Shown here: piece by piece, positions 53,022 through 64,000 of the stretch
How the letters are laid out: every line of letters begins with the position of its first letter
How positions within the stretch are numbered: position 1 is the stretch's first letter
Source: Planktothrix rubescens CCAP 1459/22
Lineage (GTDB): Bacteria > Cyanobacteriota > Cyanobacteriia > Cyanobacteriales > Microcoleaceae
DNA: 64,000 bases
NCBI GenBank assembly: GCA_904830895.1
Contig: LR882958.1
Coordinates: 3,674,001-3,738,000, forward strand
Direction: 5' to 3'
Program-made: the position numbers and the translations under genes
The notes under the pieces: generated by a model
The model's database searches: none
Told to the model about the DNA's origin: nothing
What the model saw: only the letters and a program-made list of their open reading frames with translations

Positions 53022-53237
53022 GTTTTCAATTTAGCAGATGATTGGGTCGAAGGTCTAAGGGTTATGGTTAATTATAGCAATTTGCGACTTTTTTTAACCG
53101 AAATGAATAGAAAACAAGTTAATTAAATCAACCAATATATTCCTTGAGCTAGAGGGTAAAATAATTTATTTACTTTAAGCTGAATGAGTAATAAAAGCAA
53201 ATTCAATTAATTTAATCAAAGTTTAGGAATCATCAAA

Positions 53238-53717
53238 ATGCAGAAATTAATTCAAGCTCTACGGTCTATATCCTTCAAAAATATTTTAGGTGTGTTTTTT
53301 GCGGGATTATTAATGTTTATCAGTACCGCTTGTAGTAATACTCCTCCCACGGCTCAGTCACCGGGAGAGGGCAGTTCCAATCAGGCTAAAGGATTAACCA
53401 GTGAACTTCCTAGCTCGGTTAAATCTAAGCAAACAGGTGAGATGTATGCCTATAACAACAGTGACCAAGATATCGTGAAACGGGTCAAGGATGTATCAGA
53501 AAAAGTTAGTGACTCAGCCAGTAAAATGGCTGGGGATTTGAAGGAAGGAACCCAACAAAATATTAACAAGGCTGAAGGTAACACCAAACAAGCTCTAAAT
53601 CAAGTCCAGAAGGGGGCGGAAAAAACCTCAAAGGATATTAAAAATCAGGCTGCTAAGGGCGCTGGACAGGTCAAAGATACAGCCGGAGATTTTCAACGGC
53701 AGATAAAAAAATCCTGA
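53238..53717 (+). CDS. Small probable lipoprotein with LEA/apolipophorin-like helical repeats
   Basis: A 159-residue secreted protein. The N-terminal basic stretch and hydrophobic core (ILGVFFAGLLMFISTACSN) end in a lipobox-like STAC with Cys32 as the candidate lipidated residue. The mature region (about 60-155) is a long amphipathic helix with Lys/Ala/Asp repeats (KVSDSASKMAGDLKEG, INKAEGNTKQALNQVQKGAEKT, AAKGAGQVKDTAGDF) like LEA/CsbD-type stress proteins. Such proteins are often associated with envelope stress; this is inferred. A AATCATCAAA context precedes the ATG. Confidence 0.78.
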   Translation: MQKLIQALRSISFKNILGVFFAGLLMFISTACSNTPPTAQSPGEGSSNQAKGLTSELPSSVKSKQTGEMYAYNNSDQDIVKRVKDVSEKVSDSASKMAGDLKEGTQQNINKAEGNTKQALNQVQKGAEKTSKDIKNQAAKGAGQVKDTAGDFQRQIKKS

Positions 53718-53920
53718 TCAATTGGCTAGATAATTGACTCAGTTGCCATATCTATCTAAAGGTAGATGTGTCCACAAATCCTGTGGGGTTAGATTGTAAC
53801 AACTATCGCACGTTCTCAATTCGCGCTTTCCCCAGTCAACCAAAAGCTGGGGATTTTTCATCACTAATTTCCCCCTGGTTGATTTCAAAAGGCAGATCAA
53901 TTTCATCACTTTTCCCTGTT

Positions 53921-53970
53921 CCCTCCCCCCCTAGCCCCCCGTGCACGGGGGGTTTGGGGGGGCTGTTCCC
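53921..53970. repeat. GC-rich palindrome, inverted orientation
   Basis: CCCTCCCCCCCTAGCCCCCC-GTGCAC-GGGGGG-TTT-GGGGGGG-CTGTTCCC: the same palindrome as in the other copies but reversed. AACAACTAT (about 53800) and ATAGTTGTT (about 53980) flank it as a possible pair of outer arms. It lies in the 296-bp gap between the lipoprotein and hybrid kinase genes. Confidence 0.8.
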
Positions 53971-54013
53971 CTTTCCCTCCTATAGTTGTTTAAAGTGTTC
54001 AGTCCCCAAAATT

Positions 54014-57000
54014 TTAATTAATTGGGATTAGGATAGTAAATTCTGATCCTTCTCCGGGTTTGGAATTGCAACTCATTTGACCCTGATGACGTTCAACAAC
54101 AATTGAGTAACTAATTGATAGACCCAAACCCGTCCCACTACCGACGGGTTTTGTGGTAAAAAAGGGATCAAAAATTCGTTGTAGCACTTCTGAATTCATT
54201 CCTAAACCATTATCTGCAATCGAAATTTTAACTTGATTATCGTTAATTTTCTGGGTAGAAATGGTAATTATGGGGGGATAATCAGCTTGATTCATCAGAT
54301 GGCGACGATGTTCTAAGGCATCAATACCATTACTAATAATATTCATAAAAACTTGATTCAGTTGAGAGACATAACAGTTCACTTTTGGCAGTTGACCATA
54401 GTTTTTAATCACTTCAATTTCCGTACTGTGGGTCGAGCCTCGGAATCTAGTTTGTAAAATCATTAAGGTGCTATCAATCCCTTCATGAATATCTACAGGT
54501 TTCATTTCCGCTTCATCCAAACGGGAGAAGTTTCGCAGACTTAAAACAATATTCCGAATTCTTTCAGCCCCGACTTTCATTGACACTAATAGTTTTTGTA
54601 AATCTGTGACTAAAAAATCTAAATCAATCTCAGAAATGGTTTCTGTAATTAAGGGTTTAGGTTGAGGATATTCCTGTTGATAGATTTCAATTAATCGGAG
54701 TAAATCTTGAACATATTCACTGGCGGGGGTAAGATTTCCATAAATAAAACTTACGGGATTATTAATTTCATGGGCGACTCCCGCTACCATTTGTCCTAGA
54801 GAGGACATTTTTTCGCTTTGAATTAATTGGGCTTGGGTATGTTTGAGTTGGTTTAAAGTTTGTTCTAAACGGGAATTTTTTTCGTTGAGTTCTTGGGTAC
54901 GTTCTTGAACTTTATTTTCAACAGAGGCATATAACAGGGCATTTTCTAAAGACACCGCAGCTTGGGAAGATAGTAGGTTTAAAACTTCAATTCGCTCTGA
55001 GGTAAAGGCTCCGGCTGTTAAGTTATTTTCTAAATATAAAATTCCTAAAAGTTTCCCTTGGCTAATAATCGGAGTACATAAAATAGATTTAATTTTATGG
55101 TTATTAATATAGGGATCATGAGTAAATTGTCCTTCTAGCGTGGCATTCATTAATACTACATCATGCCCGGTTCTTTCCACATAATAAATGACAGTTAAAG
55201 GTAAATTTGACCCTTTTTCAACATTGACTTTAGGATGAACAATGACTTCTTCGTTATCCGTTGAAGCCTCAGCTTCAATTACTAATTTATCATCGTCGTA
55301 TAAAATTAAAAATCCTTTTTGTGCCCCCGCATTTTCAATCACAATTTTCATTAAGTTAGCTAATAATTTCTCTAAAACAATTTCCCGTGAAATGGATTGA
55401 GATGCTTTAATGACGGTGCTTAAATCCAATAACGCTAAACTACTGCCATGGGAGGTACTCAGGGTAACGGATTCCGTTTCAAATAAAGCAGGTTTAAGGG
55501 TGGCTAAATATTTGAGTTGAGGATATTCGGTTTCTAACTGTTCGACTTTACGAACTGCACCCCAACGTTGATAGCTATAATAGGCTTCTCGCAGGTGAAT
55601 ATTGGCATATTTGAGTTTATGATAATTCATCCAAAATTTAGCCGTGAGTTCATGACTGAGGGCAACATTTTGAATAAATCCGGCTTCCTGTGCCGTTGAT
55701 ATTGCTTGTTCATATAAATCAATTGCTGCAAAGGAATCTTGAGAAAATCGAGCCAATTCTGCTTCGACTAAGAGATATTTAGATAGGAAATTTGTCGGAC
55801 AGTTATCTGACCAAGTTTTAATTTTTTCTTGATTACTTTTAATTTTTTCTAAAAACTGCTGTTCTTGGGATTCTGAAACTCTTTCTAAATTGGAAATTAA
55901 AATTAAAGAAGAATAAAAATAATATTCTGTGACGGGAATTAATCCTAAAATAAATTGTAGTAATTCTTCAACTTCTAAGGTTATTTTTAAGGCTGCTTCT
56001 ACCTCACCATATAGGTATAGAACTTGCAGTTTAAAAATTTTGTAAAGACAGAGAGAATAGAATGTCCGATTTTTTTGGCTACTCTCAATATAATCTAACT
56101 CTGTGATTTCTGGAGCATCAAAAGATAATAAATCTGGGGTTTCACCGATTAAATTGATCAAAATTCCTCGGAGTCCTGTTAAGGTATCAATCACCAGATA
56201 ATTTTCAGTTTTATCGGCGAATTTTAAATAGTTTTTAACTTCAATTAAAAACTTAGGCAAGTTTACACCCTGCACCATTAAATTTAGCGATTGATTATTT
56301 AATAAATAACCAGCATATTGCAAATCTCCTGAATCTAAAGCAGATTGATAACCTTCATGACCTAAAGCATTTGAATTCTTAATCGGTTCTAACCAATAGT
56401 TGAGACAACTAATTAAGGATGCAGATACCTTATAGACGGGATAATTCCACTTTTTATTCAGTTTTAAAGCCAATTGACCTAACTCATAGGCGGTTTGATA
56501 TTGATTAAAGATTGTAGCAACTAGAATCCCATAGGTCGCATAGAAAAATCCGGCTTCTGGAGAATATCCCGATTCAATCGCAACTTTTACACCCTTGAGA
56601 ATTACCACTGTCCATAAACTAGGATTACTGACATAGGCGGAGGGTGCTAAATTATTGAGAAGTTTTAAAGTAATTTTTTTGTCTGGTTCAACAATTGGGT
56701 TTTGCTCCAGAAATGTCGATAGATTATTAATATTAATCAAGTTTTGTAGAGACTCTAATTCCTGGGGAATAAAGGTTTGTAGGTTTTCTGTGGGTAAATC
56801 CAATCCAAATAAAGCTAAGGCTTTAATTCCGGCATTGATAGAGGCTTCATATTTTAATTGTAAGGTATATTGAATTAAAAGTAGATTATAAATTTCAGCT
56901 TTTTCTAAATTAGATTGAGAGTGTTGTAAAATTAACTCAATTAAGATTTCACTTTCAGCAAAATTCCCATTCAGGTATTCTATCTCGGCTCGTTCTCGAT

Positions 57001-59398
57001 ACAATGCAAAGGCTAAAGAATAATATTCAACCCAACTATTATCGGGTAAAATTTCAATTCCGGCGATTAAATATTCCCGGGCGGCACCATAGGCGGTGGC
57101 ATCTTTGGCTTTTTTTCCCGCTTCTAAGTTTAAACTGGCTAATTGTAGTTGTTCTTGTTGATCAGTAATTAAAGATCGACCCACATTCAGGTGATCAACT
57201 AAATCAAATACCTTTTCTAACCAATATTGGGGCGGTGTATTAGCTAATAGTAACCGACCAATAGTTAGGTGAACCGATTGTTTTTGAGAGTCCGCAATTA
57301 AGGAATAGGCAGCTTGTTGAACCCGGTCATGGAGAAATCGATAATTGAGAACCAGATAGGGATTAATTTGTTCCGGTTCCAAATTATCGGCATCCAGTAG
57401 GGGTTTAATTAAACCTTCTTTTAAAGCGGGTAATAAATCTTGAAAGGTATCAACGGATTCCTTACTATAAATTAGGGATAAGGTATTTAAGTCAAATTGA
57501 TTCCCCACACAGGCGACTAATTGTAAAACCTGTTGAGTTTTCTGGGGAAGTTTTTGGAGCTTACCAATCATTAATTCAACGACATTATCGGTAATATCTA
57601 AAGCTTTAATTTCGTCAACATTCCATTGCCAAGCAATTCTTTCTGAGTTGAAAATTAGGAGTTTTTCTTGATATAATATCTTGAGAAATTCATTCACAAA
57701 AAATGGATTTCCCTCTGTTTTTTTGATTACTAATTCGGCTAAAGGGAGAACGGTATGGATATCGCTATGGAGGGTATCGGCTACCAGTTCCGTCACTTGT
57801 GCCAAATTTAAAGCTGTTAGATGAATTTCATGAATTAAGCCATCGGTATCGGGTTCTGGACTAAATGATTCGGATTTCAACCCTTCTAAAATCATCATTA
57901 AAGGATGGGTAGGACTAACTTCGTTATCTCGATAGGCTCCAATTAAAAATAAATATTGGGTAGCATCATCTGTTAACATTAATTTGATTAATTTCAGGGT
58001 GGCAGAGTCGGCCCACTGTAAATCATCTAAGAAAATCACTAAGGGATGTTCGGGTTGACAAAACAGACTAATAAAGTTCTGAAAGACTAAATTAAACCGA
58101 TTTTGAGATTCGGCGGCACCCAATTCTAATACTGTTGGTTGCGGGCCGATAATTAGTTCAATTTCAGGAATTACATCAATAATAATTTGTCCATTCGGCC
58201 CCAAAACTCTTAATAATTTTTCTCGCCATTGATCCAACTTTTCTTGACTTTCACTCAAGAGTAATCTAGCTAATTCAGAAAAGGCATTAACTAAGGCAGA
58301 ATAGGGAATACTGCGTTGAAATTGGTCGAACTTTCCACTAATAAAATAACCTTTTTTTTCAATAATTGATTTACAAATCTCTTGGACTAATACGGATTTT
58401 CCAATCCCCGAATATCCAGAAATTAACATAATTTCGGTTTTGCCTTGACTCACCCGGTCAAAGGCTTGAATTAAGGTATCAATCTCGTTTTCTCGACCAT
58501 AGAGCTTTTTGGGAATCTTAAATTGATCGGAAATATCCTGCATTCCCAAGGCAAATTCGCTAACGGTTCCTGTAGCTTGAAATTGTTTAAAACTGTCTTC
58601 TAAATCGGCAATTAATCCCCAAGCACTCTGATAGCGTTCTTCCGGGGTTTTAGATAATAATTTCAGGACAATTTGAGAAATAATCGGGGGAATTTCTGGG
58701 TTAATTTCATGGGGAGGAATCGGCTGTTTTGCTAGATGGGCGTGAACTAACTCCATCGCATCGGTGGTGGGAAAAGGTACCTGTTGGGTTAATAATTCAT
58801 AGAAGGTTGCTCCCAAGGAATAAAAATCGGTTCGATAGTCTACTGACCGATTCATTCTTCCGGTTTGTTCGGGAGAAATATAAGAAAGGGTTCCTTCTAA
58901 ATTTTGCGGGGGATGGAGCCGTAAGGATTCCTGGGTTAATCCACTGGAAATGCTAAAATCAATTAATTTAACCTGTCCAGTAGCGGGATTAAAAACAATA
59001 TTGGAAGGGTTAATATCTTTGTGAATCAGGTTGGCAGCATGAATTTCTCGTAGTCCTTGGGCAATTTTAATCGCTAGGTTTAAAAATCCTAAGAGAGTAA
59101 ATTTCTGAGTAGCTAATAAGATTTTTAACGATTCTCCGCCAAAATCTTCTAAGGTCATGACTAAAGTATTTTGATAGGTTTGAAGTTCATAAACCTTAAT
59201 CACACTTTCTAAATTAAAGTTGCGGAGGATTTTATATTCTCGCTCATATTTTTGAATATCAGATTGAGGCGGAAATTCCCCCTGTAGCACCTTTAAAATC
59301 ACGGGGGAGTGATCCTGTTCTCGAACTGCTCGGTAAACAACGGAGTTAACACTTTCGTAGATTTGTGCTAAAATCTGATATCCAGGTAAAGCAATCAT
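54014..59398 (-). CDS. Hybrid Ser/Thr kinase - AAA ATPase - GAF - histidine kinase
   Basis: A 1794-residue signalling protein of the large cyanobacterial multi-sensor family. From ATG 59398 ([16 protein letters not shown]): Hanks-type kinase (about 1-270; [19 protein letters not shown]), AAA-type ATPase (about 295-640; Walker [14 protein letters not shown] near 330), a long helical TPR-like segment (about 650-1290), GAF (about 1350-1500), a coiled coil, then HisKA (phosphoacceptor His in [12 protein letters not shown]) and HATPase (N box NGIDALEH, G1 DNGLGM, G2 GTGLGLSIS). Complete. The kinase catalytic loop HKDINPSN deviates from HRDLKPEN as is usual in this family. Targets are unknown; it has no receiver of its own. 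Confidence 0.93.
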   Translation of the reverse strand: MIALPGYQILAQIYESVNSVVYRAVREQDHSPVILKVLQGEFPPQSDIQKYEREYKILRNFNLESVIKVYELQTYQNTLVMTLEDFGGESLKILLATQKFTLLGFLNLAIKIAQGLREIHAANLIHKDINPSNIVFNPATGQVKLIDFSISSGLTQESLRLHPPQNLEGTLSYISPEQTGRMNRSVDYRTDFYSLGATFYELLTQQVPFPTTDAMELVHAHLAKQPIPPHEINPEIPPIISQIVLKLLSKTPEERYQSAWGLIADLEDSFKQFQATGTVSEFALGMQDISDQFKIPKKLYGRENEIDTLIQAFDRVSQGKTEIMLISGYSGIGKSVLVQEICKSIIEKKGYFISGKFDQFQRSIPYSALVNAFSELARLLLSESQEKLDQWREKLLRVLGPNGQIIIDVIPEIELIIGPQPTVLELGAAESQNRFNLVFQNFISLFCQPEHPLVIFLDDLQWADSATLKLIKLMLTDDATQYLFLIGAYRDNEVSPTHPLMMILEGLKSESFSPEPDTDGLIHEIHLTALNLAQVTELVADTLHSDIHTVLPLAELVIKKTEGNPFFVNEFLKILYQEKLLIFNSERIAWQWNVDEIKALDITDNVVELMIGKLQKLPQKTQQVLQLVACVGNQFDLNTLSLIYSKESVDTFQDLLPALKEGLIKPLLDADNLEPEQINPYLVLNYRFLHDRVQQAAYSLIADSQKQSVHLTIGRLLLANTPPQYWLEKVFDLVDHLNVGRSLITDQQEQLQLASLNLEAGKKAKDATAYGAAREYLIAGIEILPDNSWVEYYSLAFALYRERAEIEYLNGNFAESEILIELILQHSQSNLEKAEIYNLLLIQYTLQLKYEASINAGIKALALFGLDLPTENLQTFIPQELESLQNLININNLSTFLEQNPIVEPDKKITLKLLNNLAPSAYVSNPSLWTVVILKGVKVAIESGYSPEAGFFYATYGILVATIFNQYQTAYELGQLALKLNKKWNYPVYKVSASLISCLNYWLEPIKNSNALGHEGYQSALDSGDLQYAGYLLNNQSLNLMVQGVNLPKFLIEVKNYLKFADKTENYLVIDTLTGLRGILINLIGETPDLLSFDAPEITELDYIESSQKNRTFYSLCLYKIFKLQVLYLYGEVEAALKITLEVEELLQFILGLIPVTEYYFYSSLILISNLERVSESQEQQFLEKIKSNQEKIKTWSDNCPTNFLSKYLLVEAELARFSQDSFAAIDLYEQAISTAQEAGFIQNVALSHELTAKFWMNYHKLKYANIHLREAYYSYQRWGAVRKVEQLETEYPQLKYLATLKPALFETESVTLSTSHGSSLALLDLSTVIKASQSISREIVLEKLLANLMKIVIENAGAQKGFLILYDDDKLVIEAEASTDNEEVIVHPKVNVEKGSNLPLTVIYYVERTGHDVVLMNATLEGQFTHDPYINNHKIKSILCTPIISQGKLLGILYLENNLTAGAFTSERIEVLNLLSSQAAVSLENALLYASVENKVQERTQELNEKNSRLEQTLNQLKHTQAQLIQSEKMSSLGQMVAGVAHEINNPVSFIYGNLTPASEYVQDLLRLIEIYQQEYPQPKPLITETISEIDLDFLVTDLQKLLVSMKVGAERIRNIVLSLRNFSRLDEAEMKPVDIHEGIDSTLMILQTRFRGSTHSTEIEVIKNYGQLPKVNCYVSQLNQVFMNIISNGIDALEHRRHLMNQADYPPIITISTQKINDNQVKISIADNGLGMNSEVLQRIFDPFFTTKPVGSGTGLGLSISYSIVVERHQGQMSCNSKPGEGSEFTILIPIN

Positions 59399-59583
59399 AT
59401 TTGTTTCCCTATGCAATGATTGGGGCTGAGTTTTTCTAAAGTTTTAGTGATCAATAATAAACATTAAATAACCAAGAGACGCGCGGTTACAGATAAACCC
59501 TGATAACTCAGCTTATATCAATTATATACCCCAAAAACTCGCCTTCTTCAAAAAACCGGGTTTTTAACTTAATTCTGAATAGA

Positions 59584-59623
59584 AAAAACACCTGGGAGTC
59601 TGGCCGAGTTTCGACCCCAAGTG
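59584..59623 (-). terminator. Rho-independent terminator of secA
   Basis: On the minus strand: CACTTGGGGTC...GACTCCCAGGTG followed by TTTTTT, an 8-12 bp stem. It lies about 115 bp after the secA stop. A second weaker palindrome (AAAAACCGGGTTTTT, about 59549) follows. The rest of the 323-bp gap is unremarkable. Confidence 0.85.
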
Positions 59624-59739
59624 CTTCTTCTTTATTAATCTCACTCCTCACACTCCTCAAATATACACGATTATTTTGGGATGTCAAGGAAAAACTGAAA
59701 AATAAAATTTCCAGCCCGGCTCAAGAACGTTTCAAATCC

Positions 59740-62523
59740 TTAGACAACAGACGGTTGAGGCTGGAATTGGAACATGGAATAAATCACATTTCGGCGAATA
59801 TCGGTCATCATATCCAAGAACAATTCATATCCCTCGCTCTTATATTCAATTAAGGGATCTTTTTGTCCATAACTCCGTAAACCTACGGACTCCCGTAGCG
59901 CGTCCATTTGTTGTAAATGCTCCCGCCACAGGGTATCAATTTGTTGCAGGATGAAGAAGCGTTCAGCTTCGCGCATTAACCCCGGTCGGATTTGATTGAC
60001 TTGATTTTCTTTCATATCATAAGCATTGCGTAACTGTTCATGGAGGAAAGTTTTAATTTCATCTACCGATAAATCCACTAATTGTTCGGCGGTTAAATCG
60101 GCTAACAGATAGACAAATTCCTTGGATTTAGTAACAAGACTTTCTAAATCCCATTCTTCTGAAGGTAAGTCAGGATTAATATAGGCTTCCACAATATCAT
60201 CCATGGTTTGTTCCCCATATTTAATCACTTGTTCCTTCAAATCTTGCCCTTCTAAAACCCGTCGCCGTTCGGCATAAATTGCCCGCCGTTGGTTGTTCAT
60301 TACCTCGTCATATTCAAATACCTGTTTACGGATATCGTAATAGTAGGTTTCAACTTTTCGTTGGGCATTTTCCAGCGATCGCGTTAATAATTTAGACTCA
60401 ATGGGCATATCTTCATCCACATTAAAAGCATCCATTAATCCGGCCACTCGATCGCCGCCAAAAATCCGTAATAAATTATCCTGTAAACTCAAGAAAAACC
60501 GCGTGGAACCCGGATCACCCTGTCGTCCAGCCCGTCCCCGCAATTGATTATCAATCCGGCGAGATTCATGGCGTTCGGTTCCAATTACATGAAGTCCACC
60601 ATATTCCACCACCTCATTATGTTCCTGTTTGGTGAAGTTTTCGTACTCATGAACTATCAAATTATAGACTTCTCGCAATTTTTGAATTACCGGGTCAGTG
60701 GTGGGAGCTTTTTCCGAAGCAACGGCTAATAAATCCTCCGCTTGTAACTCTGCTAAATTGCGTTCTCCATGAACTCCCACGGCAAAATCAACCGCATCTT
60801 TCAGTTTTTGTTCAGTAGGTTTTAATAATTCCGTAGGGAATAATTGCGTCGTTACTTTCCAGGTTTTAGGTTTTTTATTCTGATCAAATCCTTGGGCTGC
60901 GGGGCGACGGCTACCCGGTACCCCAGCAATCACTAATTCCTTTTCATCATCGGGTTTAACAAGTTTAGGCATCAAATACTCGCGCATTTTTAGCCGTCCC
61001 ATAAACTCCGCATTTCCCCCCAAAATAATATCCGTTCCCCGTCCAGCCATGTTAGTAGAAATAGTAACGGCCCCTTTGCGTCCGGCTTGGGAAATAATTT
61101 CCGATTCCCGTTCGACGTTTTCGGGTTTAGCATTTAATAAATTATGGGGAATTTTGCGTTGTTGTAATAAATTCGAGAGAATTTCTGATTTTTCGACGCT
61201 AGTTGTTCCGACTAAAACCGGACGCCCTTCTTTATGTAAATCCGCACATTCTTCAGCAATGGAAGTCCATTTTCCTTCTTCAGTTTTATAGACCACATCG
61301 GGTAAATCTTGACGTCCGGTAATCCGGTTAGTCGGAATAATAGTAACTTGCAGCTTATAGATGCGTTCAAATTCGGCTTCTTCGGTTTTAGCGGTTCCAG
61401 TCATCCCCGATAATTTAGGATATAACAGGAAGAAATTTTGATAGGTAATGGTGGCTAAAGTTTGGGTTTCCGGTTGAATATCTACCCGTTCTTTAGCTTC
61501 AATGGCTTGGTGTAAACCGTCACTCCAACGCCTTCCGGGCATCACCCGTCCGGTAAATTCATCCACGATAATGACTTCCCCATTACCGATAATATAGTTG
61601 ACGTCTTTAATAAATAATTCTTTGGCTTTTAAGGCATTAAAAACAAAGTGCGCCCAAGGATCATTAGGATCATATAAATCTTGAACCCCAAATAGTTCTT
61701 CCGCCCGGGCAAAACCTTCATCGGTCATCAGAACATTACGGCCTTTTTCATCGACTTCATAATGTTCTTCTTTTTCCATCATTTGAGCAACTTCCGCCGC
61801 CCGCATATATTTTTGACTCGGACGTTCCACCTGACCAGAAATAATTAAAGGCGTCCGGGCTTCATCAACTAAAACCGAGTCTACTTCATCAATAATGCAA
61901 TAGTTGAACACCCTCTGCACAACTTCATCCATGGAGATCGCCATGTTGTCGCGCAGGTAGTCAAACCCCATTTCACTGTTTGTACCGTAGGTAATATCAC
62001 AGTTGTAGTTTTTCTTCCGTTGGTCGGGACTCATTTCCTGCTGAATTAGCCCCACACTTAGCCCCAGGAATCGGTGGATTTGTCCCATCCATTCGGCATC
62101 CCGTCGGGCGAGATAATCGTTGACGGTGATGACGTGAACCCCTTTTCCGGCTAAGGCGTTGAGGTAGGCCGGAAGGGTGGAAACCAGGGTTTTTCCTTCT
62201 CCGGTTTTCATCTCGGCAATTTGCCCCGTGTGGAGGATAATCCCGCCCAGGAGTTGGACGTCAAAGTGTCGCATCCCCAAAACCCTCTTTCCGGCTTCGC
62301 GGACAACGGCAAACGCTTCTGGGAGAATTTCATCCAGGATTAGGTTTTCGTCGTCTCGGTTTTTAGCTTTGGATAATTTTTCCTTAAATTCCCCTGTCTT
62401 GGCCCGCAGTTGTTCATCCGAGAGGCTTTGAATTTCTTCCTCTAAAATGTTGATATCCGTGACAAGAGGCTGATATTTTTTAAGTTTACGCGCATTCGGA
62501 TCGCCTAACAGAGCTTTTAACAT
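59740..62523 (-). CDS. secA: Preprotein translocase ATPase SecA
   Basis: A 927-residue motor pushing preproteins through SecYEG in both plasma and thylakoid membranes. Walker A is in [20 protein letters not shown], Walker [17 protein letters not shown], and the preprotein-binding domain, helical wing and [39 protein letters not shown] segments are all conserved. The C-terminus ([11 protein letters not shown]) lacks the zinc-binding tail of E. coli SecA, which is normal for cyanobacteria. Full length. The upstream gap of about 100 bp separates it from the ABC transporter gene. Confidence 0.97.
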   Translation of the reverse strand: MLKALLGDPNARKLKKYQPLVTDINILEEEIQSLSDEQLRAKTGEFKEKLSKAKNRDDENLILDEILPEAFAVVREAGKRVLGMRHFDVQLLGGIILHTGQIAEMKTGEGKTLVSTLPAYLNALAGKGVHVITVNDYLARRDAEWMGQIHRFLGLSVGLIQQEMSPDQRKKNYNCDITYGTNSEMGFDYLRDNMAISMDEVVQRVFNYCIIDEVDSVLVDEARTPLIISGQVERPSQKYMRAAEVAQMMEKEEHYEVDEKGRNVLMTDEGFARAEELFGVQDLYDPNDPWAHFVFNALKAKELFIKDVNYIIGNGEVIIVDEFTGRVMPGRRWSDGLHQAIEAKERVDIQPETQTLATITYQNFFLLYPKLSGMTGTAKTEEAEFERIYKLQVTIIPTNRITGRQDLPDVVYKTEEGKWTSIAEECADLHKEGRPVLVGTTSVEKSEILSNLLQQRKIPHNLLNAKPENVERESEIISQAGRKGAVTISTNMAGRGTDIILGGNAEFMGRLKMREYLMPKLVKPDDEKELVIAGVPGSRRPAAQGFDQNKKPKTWKVTTQLFPTELLKPTEQKLKDAVDFAVGVHGERNLAELQAEDLLAVASEKAPTTDPVIQKLREVYNLIVHEYENFTKQEHNEVVEYGGLHVIGTERHESRRIDNQLRGRAGRQGDPGSTRFFLSLQDNLLRIFGGDRVAGLMDAFNVDEDMPIESKLLTRSLENAQRKVETYYYDIRKQVFEYDEVMNNQRRAIYAERRRVLEGQDLKEQVIKYGEQTMDDIVEAYINPDLPSEEWDLESLVTKSKEFVYLLADLTAEQLVDLSVDEIKTFLHEQLRNAYDMKENQVNQIRPGLMREAERFFILQQIDTLWREHLQQMDALRESVGLRSYGQKDPLIEYKSEGYELFLDMMTDIRRNVIYSMFQFQPQPSVV

Positions 62524-62625
62524 GGCAAGAACAGGATATAGTTACGAAAATTTATTGGTTTTGAATAAATCATTGTTGATTCTAGCATTTCCTGGCTTCA
62601 TCTGTTTCACCTGACACCGTTGACC

Positions 62626-64000
62626 CTAATTCAATCCGGACTGCACTCGCCATAAACCCGCATAAATACCCGGCGCTTCTAAGAGGTTTTCATGGGTTCC
62701 AGATTCGACTAATTTTCCCTGTTCCATCACATAAATACAGTCGGCATTTCTAACCGTTGAAAGCCGATGGGCGATCGCAATTGTTGTCCGATTTTTGGTA
62801 ATCTTTTCTAAGGATCTTTGAATGGCTGCTTCGGTTTCATTATCCACGGCCGATGTCGCTTCATCTAAGATTAAAATAGGCGGATTTTTTAAGACCGCCC
62901 GGGCGATAGCAATTCGTTGTCGCTGTCCGCCGGATAATTTCTGACCTCTTTCTCCTACAATTGTTTCATATCTATCGGGTAAATCCCGAATAAATTCATC
63001 GGCTTCGGCGATTTTTGCCGCTTCGATAATATCAGTTAAGGACGCATCAAAGGTTCCATAGGCAATATTTTCGGCAACGGTTCCATGAAACAAGAAAACA
63101 TCCTGACTAACTAAGCCAATTGCTTGGCGTAAATCCGGTAATTTCAACTGGTTTAATTCTATCCCATCTATAGTAATTACCCCAGCATTAATTTCATATA
63201 ACCTCAATAATAGTTTTACCAAGGTACTCTTTCCCGACCCCGTAGAACCGACAATGGCAATAGTTTGTCCGGCGGGAATTTTTAAGGATAAATCTTGAAT
63301 TACCGGATAGCGATTTTGATAGGAAAAATAGATATTTTTTAACTCTATTTCTCCTCTAACTAAAGAAACCGGAAGGGCAATATCCCCAGGGTGAATTTCT
63401 ATCGGAGTATCTAATAAATTCATCACCCTGTTAATAGAAGCCATCGCCCGTTGATATTGATCAAAAGTGTCTCCCAGTCGCGTTAACGGCCATAATAACC
63501 GTTGGGTAATAAACACTAAAACGCTATAGGTTCCTACGGCTAAAGCCCCGGAAGTAACCTGTAATCCACCTAATAATAAAGTAGCAATAAATCCAAATAA
63601 AATCAAACTCCTAATCACTGGAACATAGGCGGAAGAGAAGGCAATTGCTCGGCGATTACTTTGGCGATAGGCTTCACTATGCTCGCTAATTCTTTCGATT
63701 TCATACTGTTCAGCAGTAAAACTTTTAATAGTTGTAATTCCGCCCAAATTATTCGCTAATTGTCCATTTAATAAACTAACTTTTTCGCGAACATCTGCAT
63801 AACGGGGGGCGAGTAATTCCTGAAACCAAACCGAACCCCAAACAATAAAAGGCATCGGGAACATTGCCCACCAAGCGACTGTAGGTGCTAAAATAAAGAA
63901 GGCTGCTCCAATTACAATTACCGTTGTTATCACTTGGATAATTTCATTCGCCCCCATATCTAAAAATCGTTCTAACTGGTTAATGTCATCATTTAAAATC
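62626..64000 (-). CDS. ABC exporter, fused membrane and ATPase domains (5' part outside window)
   Basis: An MsbA/HlyB-like half-transporter. The frame continues beyond the right edge (in-frame ILNDDINQLERFL precedes the first in-window Met at 63957), so it is cut by the window rather than broken. The visible part has 3-4 transmembrane helices (ITTVIVIGAAFFILAPTVAWW, VPVIRSLILFGFIATLLLGGL) and an ATPase domain with Walker A GSTGSGKST, Q-loop VSQDVFLF, signature LSGGQRQR, Walker B ILILDEATSAVD and the H-loop IAHRLSTV. It may export lipid or peptide; the substrate is not readable. Confidence 0.92.
   Translation of the reverse strand, partial: ILNDDINQLERFLDMGANEIIQVITTVIVIGAAFFILAPTVAWWAMFPMPFIVWGSVWFQELLAPRYADVREKVSLLNGQLANNLGGITTIKSFTAEQYEIERISEHSEAYRQSNRRAIAFSSAYVPVIRSLILFGFIATLLLGGLQVTSGALAVGTYSVLVFITQRLLWPLTRLGDTFDQYQRAMASINRVMNLLDTPIEIHPGDIALPVSLVRGEIELKNIYFSYQNRYPVIQDLSLKIPAGQTIAIVGSTGSGKSTLVKLLLRLYEINAGVITIDGIELNQLKLPDLRQAIGLVSQDVFLFHGTVAENIAYGTFDASLTDIIEAAKIAEADEFIRDLPDRYETIVGERGQKLSGGQRQRIAIARAVLKNPPILILDEATSAVDNETEAAIQRSLEKITKNRTTIAIAHRLSTVRNADCIYVMEQGKLVESGTHENLLEAPGIYAGLWRVQSGLN

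Noticed and set aside
53768-54031. 87-codon frame across the GC-rich palindrome before the hybrid kinase gene
   Set aside because: It reads through the palindrome as Pro/Ser/Gly repeats and overlaps the 3' end of the kinase gene; repeat-driven open frame.

Overview
The window is chromosomal DNA of a cyanobacterium, most likely a filamentous Planktothrix/Oscillatoria-type organism. This is inferred from frequent GCGATCGC (HIP1) octamers, cyanobacterial signature genes (glycine-rich Rbp proteins, a cyAbrB regulator, a Tab2-type photosystem translation factor, the DHH-CBS-CCA fusion, an 1800-residue Ser/Thr-His hybrid kinase) and a large load of small inverted-repeat elements. No rRNA, tRNA or CRISPR array was recognised.

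Positions 1-9.6 kb are a defence island. A complete type I restriction-modification set (hsdM, hsdS, hsdR) has its three genes separated by toxin-antitoxin (TA) genes: hicBA, an orphan phd, mntA-hepT, vapBC, an orphan DUF433 gene, a HigA antitoxin without its HTH, and a second vapBC pair. All are on the + strand. Next come a Uma2 nuclease-fold gene and a tandem duplication of an unknown gene that is two ATGA-coupled ORFs in one copy and one fused ORF in the other (10.4-12.1 kb).

Positions 12-24 kb carry a PEP-CTERM vWA membrane protein, three tandem RRM RNA-binding proteins (two sharing an identical 120-bp 5' leader), an SSB with an abnormal C-terminus beside an IS200/IS605-like remnant, a sugar nucleotidyltransferase fused to a degenerate phosphomannomutase, a methyltransferase, and a membrane/periplasmic pair of probable redox or metal function.

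Positions 24-28.4 kb hold acpP, fabF and sat. Between acpP and fabF sits an OMEGA-type element: an IscB/IsrB-like RuvC protein without HNH, preceded by a structured RNA candidate and followed by an IS605-type right end. Its ORF carries an in-frame GC palindrome and is split by a 138-bp MITE with TA target duplication.

Positions 28.5-45.8 kb hold a Tat-exported orthocaspase with a Tyr/Ser dyad, avtA, tab2, a HigBA-like TA pair, an Rpn nuclease gene with a 12-bp minisatellite and a partial duplicate, hisC, an ABC-2 permease, a zinc-ribbon/kinase/WD40 protein, cyAbrB, an Rrf2 regulator, cbiB, pyrR, an adenylate cyclase and rsmB. Positions 45.8-64 kb hold the DHH/CBS/CCA fusion, an ATPase-GGDEF protein, fumC, smpB, a small lipoprotein, the hybrid kinase, secA and the C-terminal part of an ABC exporter running off the right edge.

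The accessory content falls into three groups: the RM/TA island, the interrupted OMEGA element, and a set of MITE-like elements that duplicate TA and often carry a CCCCCC-rich palindrome. The rest is ordinary cyanobacterial housekeeping and signalling.
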